A DNA stretch of 48,716 bases, from NCBI GenBank assembly GCA_021799405.1, contig JAJZAL010000013.1, positions 1 through 48,716 of the forward strand. The letters are read 5' to 3'. This DNA is from Acidobacteriota bacterium (GTDB lineage Bacteria; Acidobacteriota; Terriglobia; Terriglobales; Acidobacteriaceae). Shown here piece after piece: positions 34,108 to 43,074 of this stretch; the stretch's first letter is position 1; every line of letters starts with the position of its first letter. The notes below the pieces were generated by a model, which saw only the letters and a list, made by a program, of their open reading frames with translations, was not told the DNA's origin and did not search any database. Made by a program: the position numbers and the translations under genes.

Positions 34108-36414
34108 ATGCAGGCAACCGCTCAAGCTATCCGTTATCGCAGCAGCGCGGCGCGCGTCGTTCCGCTCAGGCGGAGGCGCTTCTGGCTCATTTGCCTGTTC
34201 TTTCTGCTGTGGGCACTGGCCATTGCCAGCCGCCTGTTCTGGCTCCAGATCGTGGATCACCACGAATTTGTAGAGCGGGCCGCGCGGCAGCAGTTACGCA
34301 CCTTCGAGGTAGCTCCGCGGCGCGGCGTGCTGTTTGACCGCAACCTGCACGAACTGGCAATGACCGTGCTGGTGGATTCAATCTACGCTGATCCCGCCGA
34401 GATTGATGACAAACAAGCTGCCGCGCGCACCCTCGCGGCCATCGTGCACACCGACCCCGACGATAAGCGCACCACGGAAGAAGCCATTGCCGCCCGGCTG
34501 GAAGCGGGACACAACTTTGCCTGGGTGGCGCGGCGGGTTACGCCGGATGTGGCAAAGCGCGTCCGGGCGCTCTCCATGAAGGGCATTTACTTCCAGAAGG
34601 AGTTCCAGCGCTTTTATCCGAACAACCAGCTGGCCGCCCAATTGTTGGGATATGTCGGAGTGGACGATAACGGGCTGGGCGGGCTGGAGGACAAGTTCAA
34701 CTCGCAACTCCACGGCGTCCCTGGACGCATGTATACCGCCATGGATGCCCGCCGCCGCATCCTCGGCTCCAGTGAACACGATCCTGAGCCGGGCCGGAAC
34801 CTGGTGCTCACCATCGATGAAAATATCCAGTTCATGGCCGAGCACGCGCTCGATCACGCCATGGAGAAGACGCACGCTCTGAGTGGGACCGTGGTTGTGC
34901 AGGACGTTCATACGGGCCAGATTCTGGCGCTCGCCATCCGGCCCACCTTCAATCCCAACCAGTTCCGCTACGCCACGCCGTCGCTGTTGCGCGATCATGC
35001 GGTGAGCGATGTCTACGAGCCCGGCTCGACCTTCAAACTGGTGACCTACGCCGCAGCGCTTGATCAGCACCTGGTCACACCGGACACGATGATCAACTGC
35101 CAGGGCGGGCAGATCAACCTTTTTGGCCGGACCATCCACGACGACCAGAGCGATCGCGGTCTCGGAACAATTCCGGTCGCCACGGCACTGGCGCGGTCCA
35201 GCGACGTAGGCGTCATCAAGGTGGCGCTCATGCTCGGCCCCGACCGCCTCTACCACTACATTCGCGACTTCGGCTTCGGACAGCGCACCGGCATTGAACT
35301 GCCCGGCGAGACGCGCGGTTTGCTGCGTCCCGTCAAGTACTGGCAACCAGCCTCCATCGGCTATGTCGCCATCGGCCAGGAGGAAGCCGTCACGCCTCTG
35401 CAGCTTGTCACCATGGTTTCGACCATCGCCAACGGCGGCGTTTATCTGCCACCGCACATCCTTATGCCGGGGCAGGAAGACGGTCACGATCATCCGATTG
35501 GACCGCCTCTTCCGGTAAGCTCGTTGCGCCCTGATCCGTTCAAGCCCGGTGACGACCTGCCCAACCCTTTGCCGCCGGGCGCACACCGGGTCATCTCCAC
35601 GCTGGCGGCGGCCGAAATGCGCGGGATGTTGGAGGGGGTAGTTCTCTACGGCACCGGCAAAACAGCACAGCTCGACGGCTATTCCTCCGCGGGTAAAACC
35701 GGCACCGCGCAGAAGATCGATCCGGCCACACATACCTATTCGAAAAGCCTGCACATTGCCTCGTTCGCCGGCTTCGCGCCGGTCAACAATCCGGCGATTG
35801 CAGTGGCCGTGATCATCGATTCGCCCAAAGGCGCCTATTACGGAGCTGCCGTCTCCGCGCCGGTATTTGCCGAGGTGGCGCAGCAGGTGCTCGAGTACAT
35901 GGGCGTACCCCACGACATCCCCCTCCAGCCGCCCACCAAGCAGGCCAAAACCGAGGCGCCGGTAACAGAGGACGATACCGCCGAAAGCAATGAAGATATT
36001 CAGGCGCTCTATGCGGCCGCCAATGATCTGCCCAGCGATGACCCGCTGAGCGCCGCATCGCGGAAGGCGAATTCCGACAATACGAAAGCAGCGCAAGGCA
36101 TGAGCGCAACTGCCGATGCGACGACATATGGTACGACCACAGAGAGCGGCGCTCAGACGCCTCTGCCGGCGCAGACTGGAGCAACGCAGGCGAAATCCCC
36201 GACACAGCCGCCAGCCGCCGTTACGATCTCCGACGCTAAAATGCTGCGCGTCCCGTCACTCATTGGGCTTTCGATGCGCCGGGCCATTGAAGAGGCCGGG
36301 GCGGCTGGCCTTGCGGTTCAGATCACCGGCAACGGGCTGGTACGCCAGCAGGCTCCGGATCCCGGAACGATGGTCAAGCCGGGAACCAGGATCGTCGTCC
36401 GCTGCGCGCGTTGA
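34108..36414 (+). CDS. ftsI: Division-specific transpeptidase FtsI (class B PBP) with PASTA domain
   Basis: A 768-residue septal DD-transpeptidase. One membrane anchor spans residues ~24-47, then comes the dimerisation/pedestal region (RRGVLFDRNLHELAMT) and the penicillin-binding domain. Active-site motifs: S307-T-F-K310, S364-S-D366 and K530-T-G. The middle motif has Asp where the consensus S-x-N has Asn. An unusually long Pro/Ala/Thr-rich linker (~630-705) leads to one PASTA domain (~706-768, VPSLIGLSMRRAIEEAGAAG). It crosslinks peptidoglycan at the septum with FtsW. Most proteobacterial FtsI proteins lack PASTA; it may help bind nascent wall. It lies in the dcw order before murE. Confidence 0.95.
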   Translation: MQATAQAIRYRSSAARVVPLRRRRFWLICLFFLLWALAIASRLFWLQIVDHHEFVERAARQQLRTFEVAPRRGVLFDRNLHELAMTVLVDSIYADPAEIDDKQAAARTLAAIVHTDPDDKRTTEEAIAARLEAGHNFAWVARRVTPDVAKRVRALSMKGIYFQKEFQRFYPNNQLAAQLLGYVGVDDNGLGGLEDKFNSQLHGVPGRMYTAMDARRRILGSSEHDPEPGRNLVLTIDENIQFMAEHALDHAMEKTHALSGTVVVQDVHTGQILALAIRPTFNPNQFRYATPSLLRDHAVSDVYEPGSTFKLVTYAAALDQHLVTPDTMINCQGGQINLFGRTIHDDQSDRGLGTIPVATALARSSDVGVIKVALMLGPDRLYHYIRDFGFGQRTGIELPGETRGLLRPVKYWQPASIGYVAIGQEEAVTPLQLVTMVSTIANGGVYLPPHILMPGQEDGHDHPIGPPLPVSSLRPDPFKPGDDLPNPLPPGAHRVISTLAAAEMRGMLEGVVLYGTGKTAQLDGYSSAGKTGTAQKIDPATHTYSKSLHIASFAGFAPVNNPAIAVAVIIDSPKGAYYGAAVSAPVFAEVAQQVLEYMGVPHDIPLQPPTKQAKTEAPVTEDDTAESNEDIQALYAAANDLPSDDPLSAASRKANSDNTKAAQGMSATADATTYGTTTESGAQTPLPAQTGATQAKSPTQPPAAVTISDAKMLRVPSLIGLSMRRAIEEAGAAGLAVQITGNGLVRQQAPDPGTMVKPGTRIVVRCAR

Positions 36415-36581
36415 AGACGCTTCTTGCCTGGCATTCGAACCACTCTTTCCATCGAGAATGATGAGGCGTGCGCGCACGATTGCACATCACCTTTCCAGTG
36501 GGCGCCGGGCTCAATGCGGCGGGCCAGGACCGATGGGCATCCAGACCCGACCCGCCCCGCACATCTACAATCAAGCACGGG

Positions 36582-38126
36582 ATGAACTGGAACGACCTGA
36601 TTGCGGAAATGGACGCGGTGGGCTCAGGCGGCGGCCCCAGTGCGGGATCCGGGGCGCCGGTGACCGGCATTGAGTACGACTCGCGGCGGGTGCGGCCCGG
36701 AGCGGTTTTTGTCGCCATGAAAGGCGGCTCTACCGACGGCAACCGCTACGTGGAAAAGGCCATCGCCGCCGGAGCGCTTGGCGTCATCACCGATTCATCG
36801 GAGACCTTCGACCACCTTTTGGTTTATAAGCCGGGCCTGCCTGTGCTCGAGGTCGAACATGGCCGCCGCGCGCTGGCCCAGGCCGCCGCAGCTTTTTTCG
36901 GACATCCCGAGCACCGGCTCGCGGCGACCGGCATAACGGGAACGAATGGCAAGACCACTACGGCCTTTCTCACGGAAGGACTGCTGAACGCCGCCGGGCG
37001 CGCCACCGTTCTGATCGGCACCATCGAGTATCACATCGCCGGCGATTTGCGGCCGTCGATCCACACCACGCCGGAGTCGAGGGACCTGTTTGAGCTGATG
37101 GCCGAGGGCGCGGCGCGCGGGGCCACAGAACTCGTGAGCGAAGTCTCAAGCCATGCACTCGACCAGGGCCGGGCCAGCGGACTGAATTTCGACGTAGCCG
37201 TCTTTACCAACCTGACCCGCGACCACCTGGATTACCACCAGACGATGGAGAAATACTTCGCCGCCAAGCGTCTGCTCTTCGACGGCACGGCTTATCCGCC
37301 ACCGCGCATCGCCGTCCTGAACGCGCATGACCCGCACACGGAGGAACTGGCCAGGGCCGCACGCAAAGCCGGTGCGGAGATTCGCACCTACGGCATCGGC
37401 AAGGGCGATTGGCGGACAGCGAGCTATTCGCTCACGCCCGGCGGGGCTGAGCTCAATCTGGAGACTCCCGCGGGCGCGGCCCAGGTAACTTCGCGGCTGG
37501 CGGGCGAAGTTAACGTCCTGAACCTGCTGGCAGCATTGGCGGCAGCTCACGCCCGCGGCGTCGCTTTCGATGTTCTGGTGAATGCAGCCGCCCGGCTCAA
37601 GCCGGTACCGGGCCGCTTTCAGGCGGTAGACGCGGGCCAGCCGTTCACCGTGATCGTGGACTACGCGCACACCGACGACGCCCTGCGCAACCTGACCGCA
37701 CTGGCGCGGCAGATGACGGCGCGGACCGACAGGATGCCGGTGGGCGGGCGTGTGATTACGGTCTTCGGCTGCGGCGGCGATCGCGACCGCACCAAGCGGC
37801 CCAAGATGGGCCAGGCGGCCGGCGAGGGCAGCGATTTCGTGGTGGCGACCAGCGACAATCCCCGCTCCGAGGATCCGCTGGCGATTCTGGCCGAGATCGA
37901 GCCGGCGCTAAAATCGACCGGCGTCGCTTACGCGGTCGAGCCGGACCGCGCAGCGGCGATCCGGCTGGCGTTCGAAAAGGCTGCTCCGGGCGACGTGGTG
38001 CTCATCGCCGGCAAAGGCCACGAAAAACAGCAGATCCTGGCCGACCGCACAATTCCTTTCGATGACGCGGAGATTGCGCTTTGCGCGCTGGGCAAATTGG
38101 GCTATGGTGAAGGGCAATGCATTTGA
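36582..38126 (+). CDS. murE: UDP-N-acetylmuramoyl-tripeptide synthetase, meso-DAP type
   Basis: I place the start at ATG 36582 (514 residues); the frame extends to 36468 but those 38 codons do not resemble MurE. The protein adds the third stem residue to UDP-MurNAc-dipeptide in the cytoplasm. Visible: VTGIEYDSRRVRPGAVFVAM, the P-loop GITGTNGKTTTAFL, HTTPESRDLFELM, EVSSHALDQGRASGLNF, FTNLTRDHLDYH with the carbamylated-Lys region after it, VDYAHTDDAL, FGCGGDRDRTKRPKMG, and TSDNPRSEDP. The DNPR motif marks meso-diaminopimelate specificity. A TACAAT box just upstream may be a weak internal promoter. It overlaps murF by 10 bases. Confidence 0.96.
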   Translation: MNWNDLIAEMDAVGSGGGPSAGSGAPVTGIEYDSRRVRPGAVFVAMKGGSTDGNRYVEKAIAAGALGVITDSSETFDHLLVYKPGLPVLEVEHGRRALAQAAAAFFGHPEHRLAATGITGTNGKTTTAFLTEGLLNAAGRATVLIGTIEYHIAGDLRPSIHTTPESRDLFELMAEGAARGATELVSEVSSHALDQGRASGLNFDVAVFTNLTRDHLDYHQTMEKYFAAKRLLFDGTAYPPPRIAVLNAHDPHTEELARAARKAGAEIRTYGIGKGDWRTASYSLTPGGAELNLETPAGAAQVTSRLAGEVNVLNLLAALAAAHARGVAFDVLVNAAARLKPVPGRFQAVDAGQPFTVIVDYAHTDDALRNLTALARQMTARTDRMPVGGRVITVFGCGGDRDRTKRPKMGQAAGEGSDFVVATSDNPRSEDPLAILAEIEPALKSTGVAYAVEPDRAAAIRLAFEKAAPGDVVLIAGKGHEKQQILADRTIPFDDAEIALCALGKLGYGEGQCI

Positions 38127-39529
38127 CGCTGGCAGAAGCGGCGATTGGCGCGGGCGCGGTACTGGAAGCGCCAGCCTCGTGGGCCAATGCTGGTACGCTC
38201 ATGGTGCGCGGCTACTCGATTGACTCGCGCACGATCGGTCCCGGCGAACTGTTTTTTGCCGTGCGCGGCGAGCGCCTGGATGGCCACGATTTTGTGGGGG
38301 ATGCGCTGGCCCGGGGCGCTATGGCCGCAGTAGTGGCGCGGGCGCGCGTTGCCTCGTTGCCCGACGCGGCGCTGGCCGTGCCGCTGCTGATTGCCGAAGA
38401 TCCGCTGATTGCCTTGCAGGCCCTGGCCACGCATGTGCGCCGCCGCTGGGGACGTCACCTGGTGGCGATCACCGGCTCAGCCGGCAAGACCACCACCAAG
38501 GAAGCGGTCGCCGCGGCTTTGGCCGTCAAGTTCAACGTCCTCAAATCCCAGGGCAATCTGAACAACGGCTTCGGATTGCCATTGCAACTGCTGCGCCTTG
38601 AGCCGCAACACGAGTTCGCCGTGCTCGAGATGGGCATGAACCACGCCGGCGAGATCGCCGCGCTCTGCCGCATCGCCGCTCCTGACTGGGGACTGGTCAC
38701 CAACGTCGGCACCGCGCACATGGAAAACTTCTCCGATGGCCAGGCCGGCATTGCCCGCGCCAAGTTCGAACTGGTGGCCGCGCTGCCCTCGAACGGCGTG
38801 GCTTTTCTTAATTGCTGCGATCCCTACGTCTCGCAGTTCGGCCGCGACTTCCCCGGCCGCGTGGTTTACTTTGGCGACGGCCCCTGTGCCGATCCGCGGA
38901 TTCTCTCAGTCAGCGAAGACCTCTCCGGCCTGCACGTGAGCTACCGCGCAGGCGACCGGCAGGGCCGCTTCACCCTGCACCTGCTCGGCGAGCACAATGC
39001 CGCGAATGCAGTCGCGGGGCTGGCGGTTGCTCTCGAAGCGGGCGCCGATCTCGACGCCGCGCTGGCGGCAATCACCGCACTCAGCGCCGGGGATAAGCGC
39101 GGTCAAGTCCTGGAAATTGGCGGCTCCACCCTCCTCAACGACAGCTACAATTCCAATCCCGAAGCTCTGCTCTCCATGATCCGTACACTGGCCGCGCGTC
39201 CGGCCGCACGCCGCATCCTCATTGCCGGCGAGATGCTGGAACTGGGCGAGAAAAGCCCCGCGTTGCACGCCGCCTGCGGTCGCGCCGCCGCCAAGGCCGG
39301 CATCGATCTGGTTGTCGGCGTGAGGGGAAATGCTGAAAAGCTGGCTGCCGCCGCCTGCGCGGGAGGAGTTGCTGCGCTCTTCCTGCCGGATGCGGAAGCT
39401 GCTGGCCAGTGGCTCGTCCAAAATCTGCAACCCGGCGATGTGGCGCTCATCAAGGGCTCGCGCGGAGTTCACCTGGAACGCGCTATCGAGATCTTCAAGC
39501 AACAGGGTGAACCGGCGGAGGATGCATGA
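38117..39529 (+). CDS. murF: UDP-N-acetylmuramoyl-tripeptide-D-alanyl-D-alanine ligase
   Basis: A 470-residue Mur ligase that adds D-Ala-D-Ala to complete the pentapeptide precursor. It starts inside the end of murE (10-base overlap), indicating translational coupling. Motifs: YSIDSRTIGPGELFFAVRG, the ATP loop ITGSAGKTTTKEAV, SQGNLNNGFGLPLQLL, VLEMGMNHAGEI, TNVGTAHMENF, HNAANAVAGLAVA, NDSYNSNPEALLSMI and the final ALIKGSRGVHLE. The last bases overlap the start of the beta-lactamase-like gene (ATGA). In most dcw clusters mraY and murD follow; neither is here. Confidence 0.96.
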   Translation: MHLTLAEAAIGAGAVLEAPASWANAGTLMVRGYSIDSRTIGPGELFFAVRGERLDGHDFVGDALARGAMAAVVARARVASLPDAALAVPLLIAEDPLIALQALATHVRRRWGRHLVAITGSAGKTTTKEAVAAALAVKFNVLKSQGNLNNGFGLPLQLLRLEPQHEFAVLEMGMNHAGEIAALCRIAAPDWGLVTNVGTAHMENFSDGQAGIARAKFELVAALPSNGVAFLNCCDPYVSQFGRDFPGRVVYFGDGPCADPRILSVSEDLSGLHVSYRAGDRQGRFTLHLLGEHNAANAVAGLAVALEAGADLDAALAAITALSAGDKRGQVLEIGGSTLLNDSYNSNPEALLSMIRTLAARPAARRILIAGEMLELGEKSPALHAACGRAAAKAGIDLVVGVRGNAEKLAAAACAGGVAALFLPDAEAAGQWLVQNLQPGDVALIKGSRGVHLERAIEIFKQQGEPAEDA

Positions 39530-40401
39530 GATTGAGCAGGCTCCTCGTCAGCCTGATCTTGCTGGGCACCTTGGCCGCTTCCCTTTCCTCGGGGGACGCG
39601 CAGAATCCAGCGTGGACGCACCCGTTTCCCCCGTTTCGCATCGCCGGCAACCTCTATTACGTGGGCAGCCAAGACCTGGCCTCGTACCTCATCGCCACAC
39701 CCAAGGGGCTGATCCTCATCAACAGCAGCCTTCAGTCCTCTGTTCCGCAGATCCGCAGAAGCGTGGAAGCTCTGGGCTTTCACTTTCGCGATATCAGGAT
39801 CCTGCTCATCAGCCATGCGCATTACGACCACTGCGCGGGCAGCGCGGCGGTCAAGCATCTCACCGGCGCAAAGTACTTCGTCATGGCCGCGGATGTGCCG
39901 GTGGTCGAGTCGGGCGGCAGAGCGGACTTCCAATATGGCGCAGAAAAAAGCATGTTGTTTCCGCCGGCGCGCGTCGACCGTGTGCTGCACGATGGCGACA
40001 CGGTAAGCCTGGGAGGGACGGTGTTGACCGCGCACCTGACCGCCGGCCATACCAGGGGAACCACCACCTGGACCCTGGATGAGATCGAAGGCGGTAGAAA
40101 GCTGCACGTCGTCATTGTGGGCAGCCCGAACGTGAATCCCGGATACACGCTGGTGGGCAACAAGGTTTATCCGCAGATTGCCGCCGACTACCAACATGGG
40201 TTCCAGGTACTCAAGAGCCTTCCCTGCGACATCTTTCTCGGCGCGCACGGCAGCTACTTTGGCCTCAGGACCAAATATGCGCGATGGAAGAGCGGCGACC
40301 GCAATGCCTTCATCGATCCCGCCGGGTATAGAGCGTACATTGCGGAACGCGAGCAGGCATTTGAGGCAGACCTGGCTCGCCAGAAAGGTGCATCGCCGTA
40401 A
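39526..40401 (+). CDS. Subclass B3 metallo-beta-lactamase, exported
   Basis: A 291-residue protein with a signal peptide (residues 1-25, LLVSLILLGTLAASLSSGDA). The B3 zinc pattern is complete: H97-A-H99-Y-D101-H102, H175 in TAGHTRG and H241 in GAHGSYF. The segment NPGYTLVGNKVYPQIAADY matches the B3-specific loop seen in L1-type enzymes, and FRIAGNLYYVGSQDLASYLI is the usual B3 start. Such enzymes hydrolyse beta-lactams, including carbapenems, in the periplasm. Its ATG overlaps the murF stop (ATGA), so it is part of the wall-synthesis transcript. Environmental B3 enzymes may have native roles other than resistance; substrate range cannot be told from sequence. Confidence 0.9.
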   Translation: MRLSRLLVSLILLGTLAASLSSGDAQNPAWTHPFPPFRIAGNLYYVGSQDLASYLIATPKGLILINSSLQSSVPQIRRSVEALGFHFRDIRILLISHAHYDHCAGSAAVKHLTGAKYFVMAADVPVVESGGRADFQYGAEKSMLFPPARVDRVLHDGDTVSLGGTVLTAHLTAGHTRGTTTWTLDEIEGGRKLHVVIVGSPNVNPGYTLVGNKVYPQIAADYQHGFQVLKSLPCDIFLGAHGSYFGLRTKYARWKSGDRNAFIDPAGYRAYIAEREQAFEADLARQKGASP

Positions 40402-40515
40402 GATTTGCACCCGTCTTGCGCACGCCATGCTATTGACAGGCCAAGGGGATGATCGCTTCGAGGTTGGAAGTTTTATAAAGGGGCAAAAGTCTGAACGAAG
40501 TTGTGCTTGCCATCC

Positions 40516-40531
40516 TGTGATGCGCGTCACA
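40516..40531 (+). promoter_or_regulatory. Perfect CRP-type palindrome upstream of the cNMP-binding protein gene
   Basis: TGTGA-TGCGCG-TCACA is an exact match to the CRP core consensus. Its centre lies about 112 bases before the GTG start at 40636. A possible -10 box GATTAT (40583-40588) would put the site near -71, a position used by CRP-type activators. The gap also holds a TTGACA (40433-40438) without a matching -10. Confidence 0.6.
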
Positions 40532-40635
40532 AACTCTCGCCACCGCTGGTGCAATCATCATGAGGTAAGATTGTTCGCCTGGGATTATTCCCGTTCGATC
40601 TCATTTTTTTGTACAGAAACATAGGAAGGCTGTCC

Positions 40636-41049
40636 GTGCAGCTCGATTCATCCGCATTCGTCGCTGATCCTGAAGTTGTTCAGGCGCTCGCGCAGCGGGC
40701 CACACCGCTCGATTGCAAGGAAGACCGTATTCTCTTCCGGCAGGGCGAGATGCCCAGTGGTCTCTATATCCTGCAATCGGGCGAGGCCACGCTCTCCATG
40801 GACTCCGGAGCGGGAGACGTAGTGCTCTCTTTCCAGACCACCGCGGGTTCTCTGCTTGGCCTTCCGGGCCTGGTGGGCAATTGCCCTTACTCGCTCGGCG
40901 CCGTGGCGCGGGCCGGCGCGCGGCTCAGCTTCATTACTCGCGACGACTTCACCTCAATCATGCAAGCCAACCCGATGCTCTCGCTCAAGATCCTGCAGAT
41001 TCTGGCAGCGGAAGTGCACTCGGCGCGTCGCGCAATCTGCAGCGTCTAG
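40636..41049 (+). CDS. Single-domain cyclic-nucleotide-binding-fold protein without HTH
   Basis: The GTG at 40636 is preferred over a TTG at 40609 because AGGAAGG lies seven bases before it. The 137-residue protein covers only the CRP-like beta-roll: ILFRQGEMPSGLYILQSGEATL, VVLSFQTTAGSLLGLPGLVG, then LSFITRDDF and a C-terminal helix (NPMLSLKILQILAAEV) that matches the CRP dimerisation helix. It stops there, so the DNA-binding helix-turn-helix is absent. The phosphate-binding block of CRP (G-E-L ... R-S/T-A) reads GLPGLVGNCPYSLGAV, so the key Glu and Arg are missing and cAMP binding is doubtful. The role is unknown; it may be a ligand sensor or a competitor for dimerisation. Confidence 0.8.
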   Translation: MQLDSSAFVADPEVVQALAQRATPLDCKEDRILFRQGEMPSGLYILQSGEATLSMDSGAGDVVLSFQTTAGSLLGLPGLVGNCPYSLGAVARAGARLSFITRDDFTSIMQANPMLSLKILQILAAEVHSARRAICSV

Positions 41050-41128
41050 CAGTACCTGAGCCATCGCCCAACCGAATCTCCGGCGCGTTTCCGCCCGTTC
41101 GAACCCAAGCCCCGTACCTGCTAAACTC

Positions 41129-41770
41129 GTGATGGTCATGCCCCTCGATATTCTCCTCATTGTGGCGGCTGCGTACCTGCTCGGATCCATTCCTACGGGG
41201 TACCTGCTGGTGCGCCTCTTCCGTCATCAGGACATCCGCGCAGTCGGCAGCGGCAATATCGGCGCCACCAATGTGATGCGCACCGGCAGTAAGGGCCTGG
41301 GCGCGGCCACCTTCCTGCTCGACATGCTGAAGGGCTGCGCCGCTGTGGGCCTGGGCGCGCTGATGGGCAGTTTTCTGCTGCCCGCTGAACCGCTGCGCAG
41401 CATGGAGGCGGTGGCCGCTCTCTGCGCCGTGCTTGGCCACATGTTCCCGGTATGGCTGCGCTTCCGTGGCGGCAAGGGTGTCGCCACCGGCTTTGGAGTG
41501 TTTCTGGTGGCTGCGCCGTGGGCCGCGCTGGCGGCCATCACCGTCTTTGCCTTAGTGCTTCTGTTGAGCCGCTACGTCTCGCTGGCCTCCATCATCGGAG
41601 CCGCCAGCTTCCCGGCGTTTGCCTGGTTCCTTGTCCATGGCAACAAGCCTGCCTTCTACGTCGCCGTGCAAGCCGCCGTTGCGCTGCTGATCGTCGTCAA
41701 GCATCACCAGAACATCCGGCGCCTGCTGACCGGGACAGAATCCCGCCTGGGAGCCGGAAAAACCGCATGA
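41129..41770 (+). CDS. plsY: Glycerol-3-phosphate acyltransferase PlsY
   Basis: A 213-residue inner-membrane enzyme that acylates glycerol 3-phosphate with acyl-phosphate, the first step of phospholipid synthesis. Five hydrophobic segments are visible. The conserved loops are present: LGSIPTGYLL, AVGSGNIGATNVMR and LRFRGGKGVATGFG, with KHHQNIRRLLTGTE at the C-terminus. The start is GTG 41129, or the in-frame ATG at 41132 or 41138; no clear ribosome site distinguishes them. Its stop overlaps the gpsA start (ATGA), coupling it to the enzyme that makes its substrate. Confidence 0.95.
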   Translation: MMVMPLDILLIVAAAYLLGSIPTGYLLVRLFRHQDIRAVGSGNIGATNVMRTGSKGLGAATFLLDMLKGCAAVGLGALMGSFLLPAEPLRSMEAVAALCAVLGHMFPVWLRFRGGKGVATGFGVFLVAAPWAALAAITVFALVLLLSRYVSLASIIGAASFPAFAWFLVHGNKPAFYVAVQAAVALLIVVKHHQNIRRLLTGTESRLGAGKTA

Positions 41771-42774
41771 GTCGCATCGTAGTCCTCGGTAACGGCGCAT
41801 GGGGAACCGCCATCGCCCTCTCTCTCCACCGCCACGGCGGCCATCAGGTTACGCTTTGGTCGCATAGCCCCGAGGAAGCACGGAAGATCGCCGCAGCCGG
41901 CGAGAACATCCTCTTCCTCCCCGGCTTTCCTCTCCCCGGCGAGATCGCGGTTACGGGAGAAGATGCGGCTGTCACCAACGCCGAGATCGTGGTTTCCGTC
42001 GTCCCATCGGAGTTCCTGCGCCCCACGCTGGCCCGCCTGCTGCCTTACCTCCACTCCGGGCAGATTGTTCTGAGCGCCACCAAGGGCGTGGAAGACCGCA
42101 CCTATCTGCGCATGACGCAGGTCATCTCCGCCTGCCTGGAACCCAATGGGCTGGTTCTCCCCATCGGAGCGTTGAGCGGTCCCAGCTTTGCCCTCGAAGT
42201 AGCGCAGGGACAGCCGACCGCCATCACGGTAGCCTTCCAAAGCCGTACGATCGCCGCACGCATCCAGCGCGAGTTCTCCTCGGAGTCGCTGCGGCTCTAT
42301 ACCTCCACGGACGTCATCGGCGTGGAGCTGGGCGGCGCGCTCAAAAACGTCATCGCCATTGCCGCCGGCGTGGCCACCGGAGTTGGCTTGGGCTACAACT
42401 CCACCGCCGCTCTGATCACGCGCGGAATCGCCGAGATTACGCGGCTGGCCGTAGCCTGCGGCGGGCGTCGCGAGACTCTCGCCGGGCTGAGCGGCACCGG
42501 GGATCTGGTGCTGACCTGCACCGGTTCGCTCAGCCGCAACCGGACCGTAGGACAAGCATTAGGCCAGGGCCGCAAGCTGCCGGAGATCCTGGAAAGCCTC
42601 GGAGGCAAAGTGGCCGAAGGCGTACGCACCACGCGCGCAGCTCTCGGCCTCGCCCGCCAGCGCGGTATCGAGATGCCAATCACCGAGCAGATGGAGTTGA
42701 TCCTGAACGAAGGCAAAGACCCCCGCGAAGCAATTCGCGATCTGATGCTCAGGCCGGGCAAGGACGAACACTGA
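41767..42774 (+). CDS. gpsA: NAD(P)-dependent glycerol-3-phosphate dehydrogenase
   Basis: A 335-residue cytoplasmic enzyme that reduces dihydroxyacetone phosphate to glycerol 3-phosphate. The N-terminal Rossmann motif is VVLGNGAWGTAIA. VVSVVPSEFLR, SATKGVE and LSGPSFALEVAQGQPTA follow, then VELGGALKNVIAIAAG with the catalytic Lys, and GLSGTGDLVLTC. The ATG overlaps the plsY stop, so the two genes form one unit and together make lysophosphatidate from DHAP. A longer upstream open frame inside plsY is not part of the gene. Confidence 0.96.
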   Translation: MSRIVVLGNGAWGTAIALSLHRHGGHQVTLWSHSPEEARKIAAAGENILFLPGFPLPGEIAVTGEDAAVTNAEIVVSVVPSEFLRPTLARLLPYLHSGQIVLSATKGVEDRTYLRMTQVISACLEPNGLVLPIGALSGPSFALEVAQGQPTAITVAFQSRTIAARIQREFSSESLRLYTSTDVIGVELGGALKNVIAIAAGVATGVGLGYNSTAALITRGIAEITRLAVACGGRRETLAGLSGTGDLVLTCTGSLSRNRTVGQALGQGRKLPEILESLGGKVAEGVRTTRAALGLARQRGIEMPITEQMELILNEGKDPREAIRDLMLRPGKDEH

Positions 42775-42829
42775 AGATCGAGCAGCGGCCCGGCCCAGTG
42801 AAGCCGCCTCACCGGCCGCCATGCCGCAT

Positions 42830-42888
42830 GGGGTTAGTTCCTGATTCCCAACCCCTGCTACACACGCAGGGCAGCCGACCTTGGGTCG
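42830..42888. other. Cluster of small hairpins after gpsA, two of them mutually exclusive
   Basis: GGGGTT (42830-42835) pairs with AACCCC (42850-42855). CCCTGC (42853-42858) pairs with GCAGGG (42866-42871). CGACC (42876-42880) pairs with GGTCG (42884-42888). The first two share 42853-42855, so only one can form. This may be the 3' end of the plsY-gpsA transcript or a leader element for the following gene. No T-run is present. The rest of the 42775-43074 gap shows nothing I can name. Confidence 0.4.
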
Positions 42889-43074
42889 CCTCCCAGAGGA
42901 AATCGCTTTATTGACAGGATTTCGCCGGTAAAGCCCGCCTGACAGGCACGTTAGGGCATGCCCCAGTTGTACGCGCGAGGGTAAGGCCGCCGGCCGGGCC
43001 CGGTTCGTAACCTCGGCCCCATGAAGTGCGTCTAAGAAGTGGATTTGGGGGGAAGTGGGTCTTGGAGGCTGGCT

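Noticed and set aside
42830..42888. tRNA gene
   Set aside because: The hairpins do not form a cloverleaf and there is no T-loop GTTCGAATC-type consensus.
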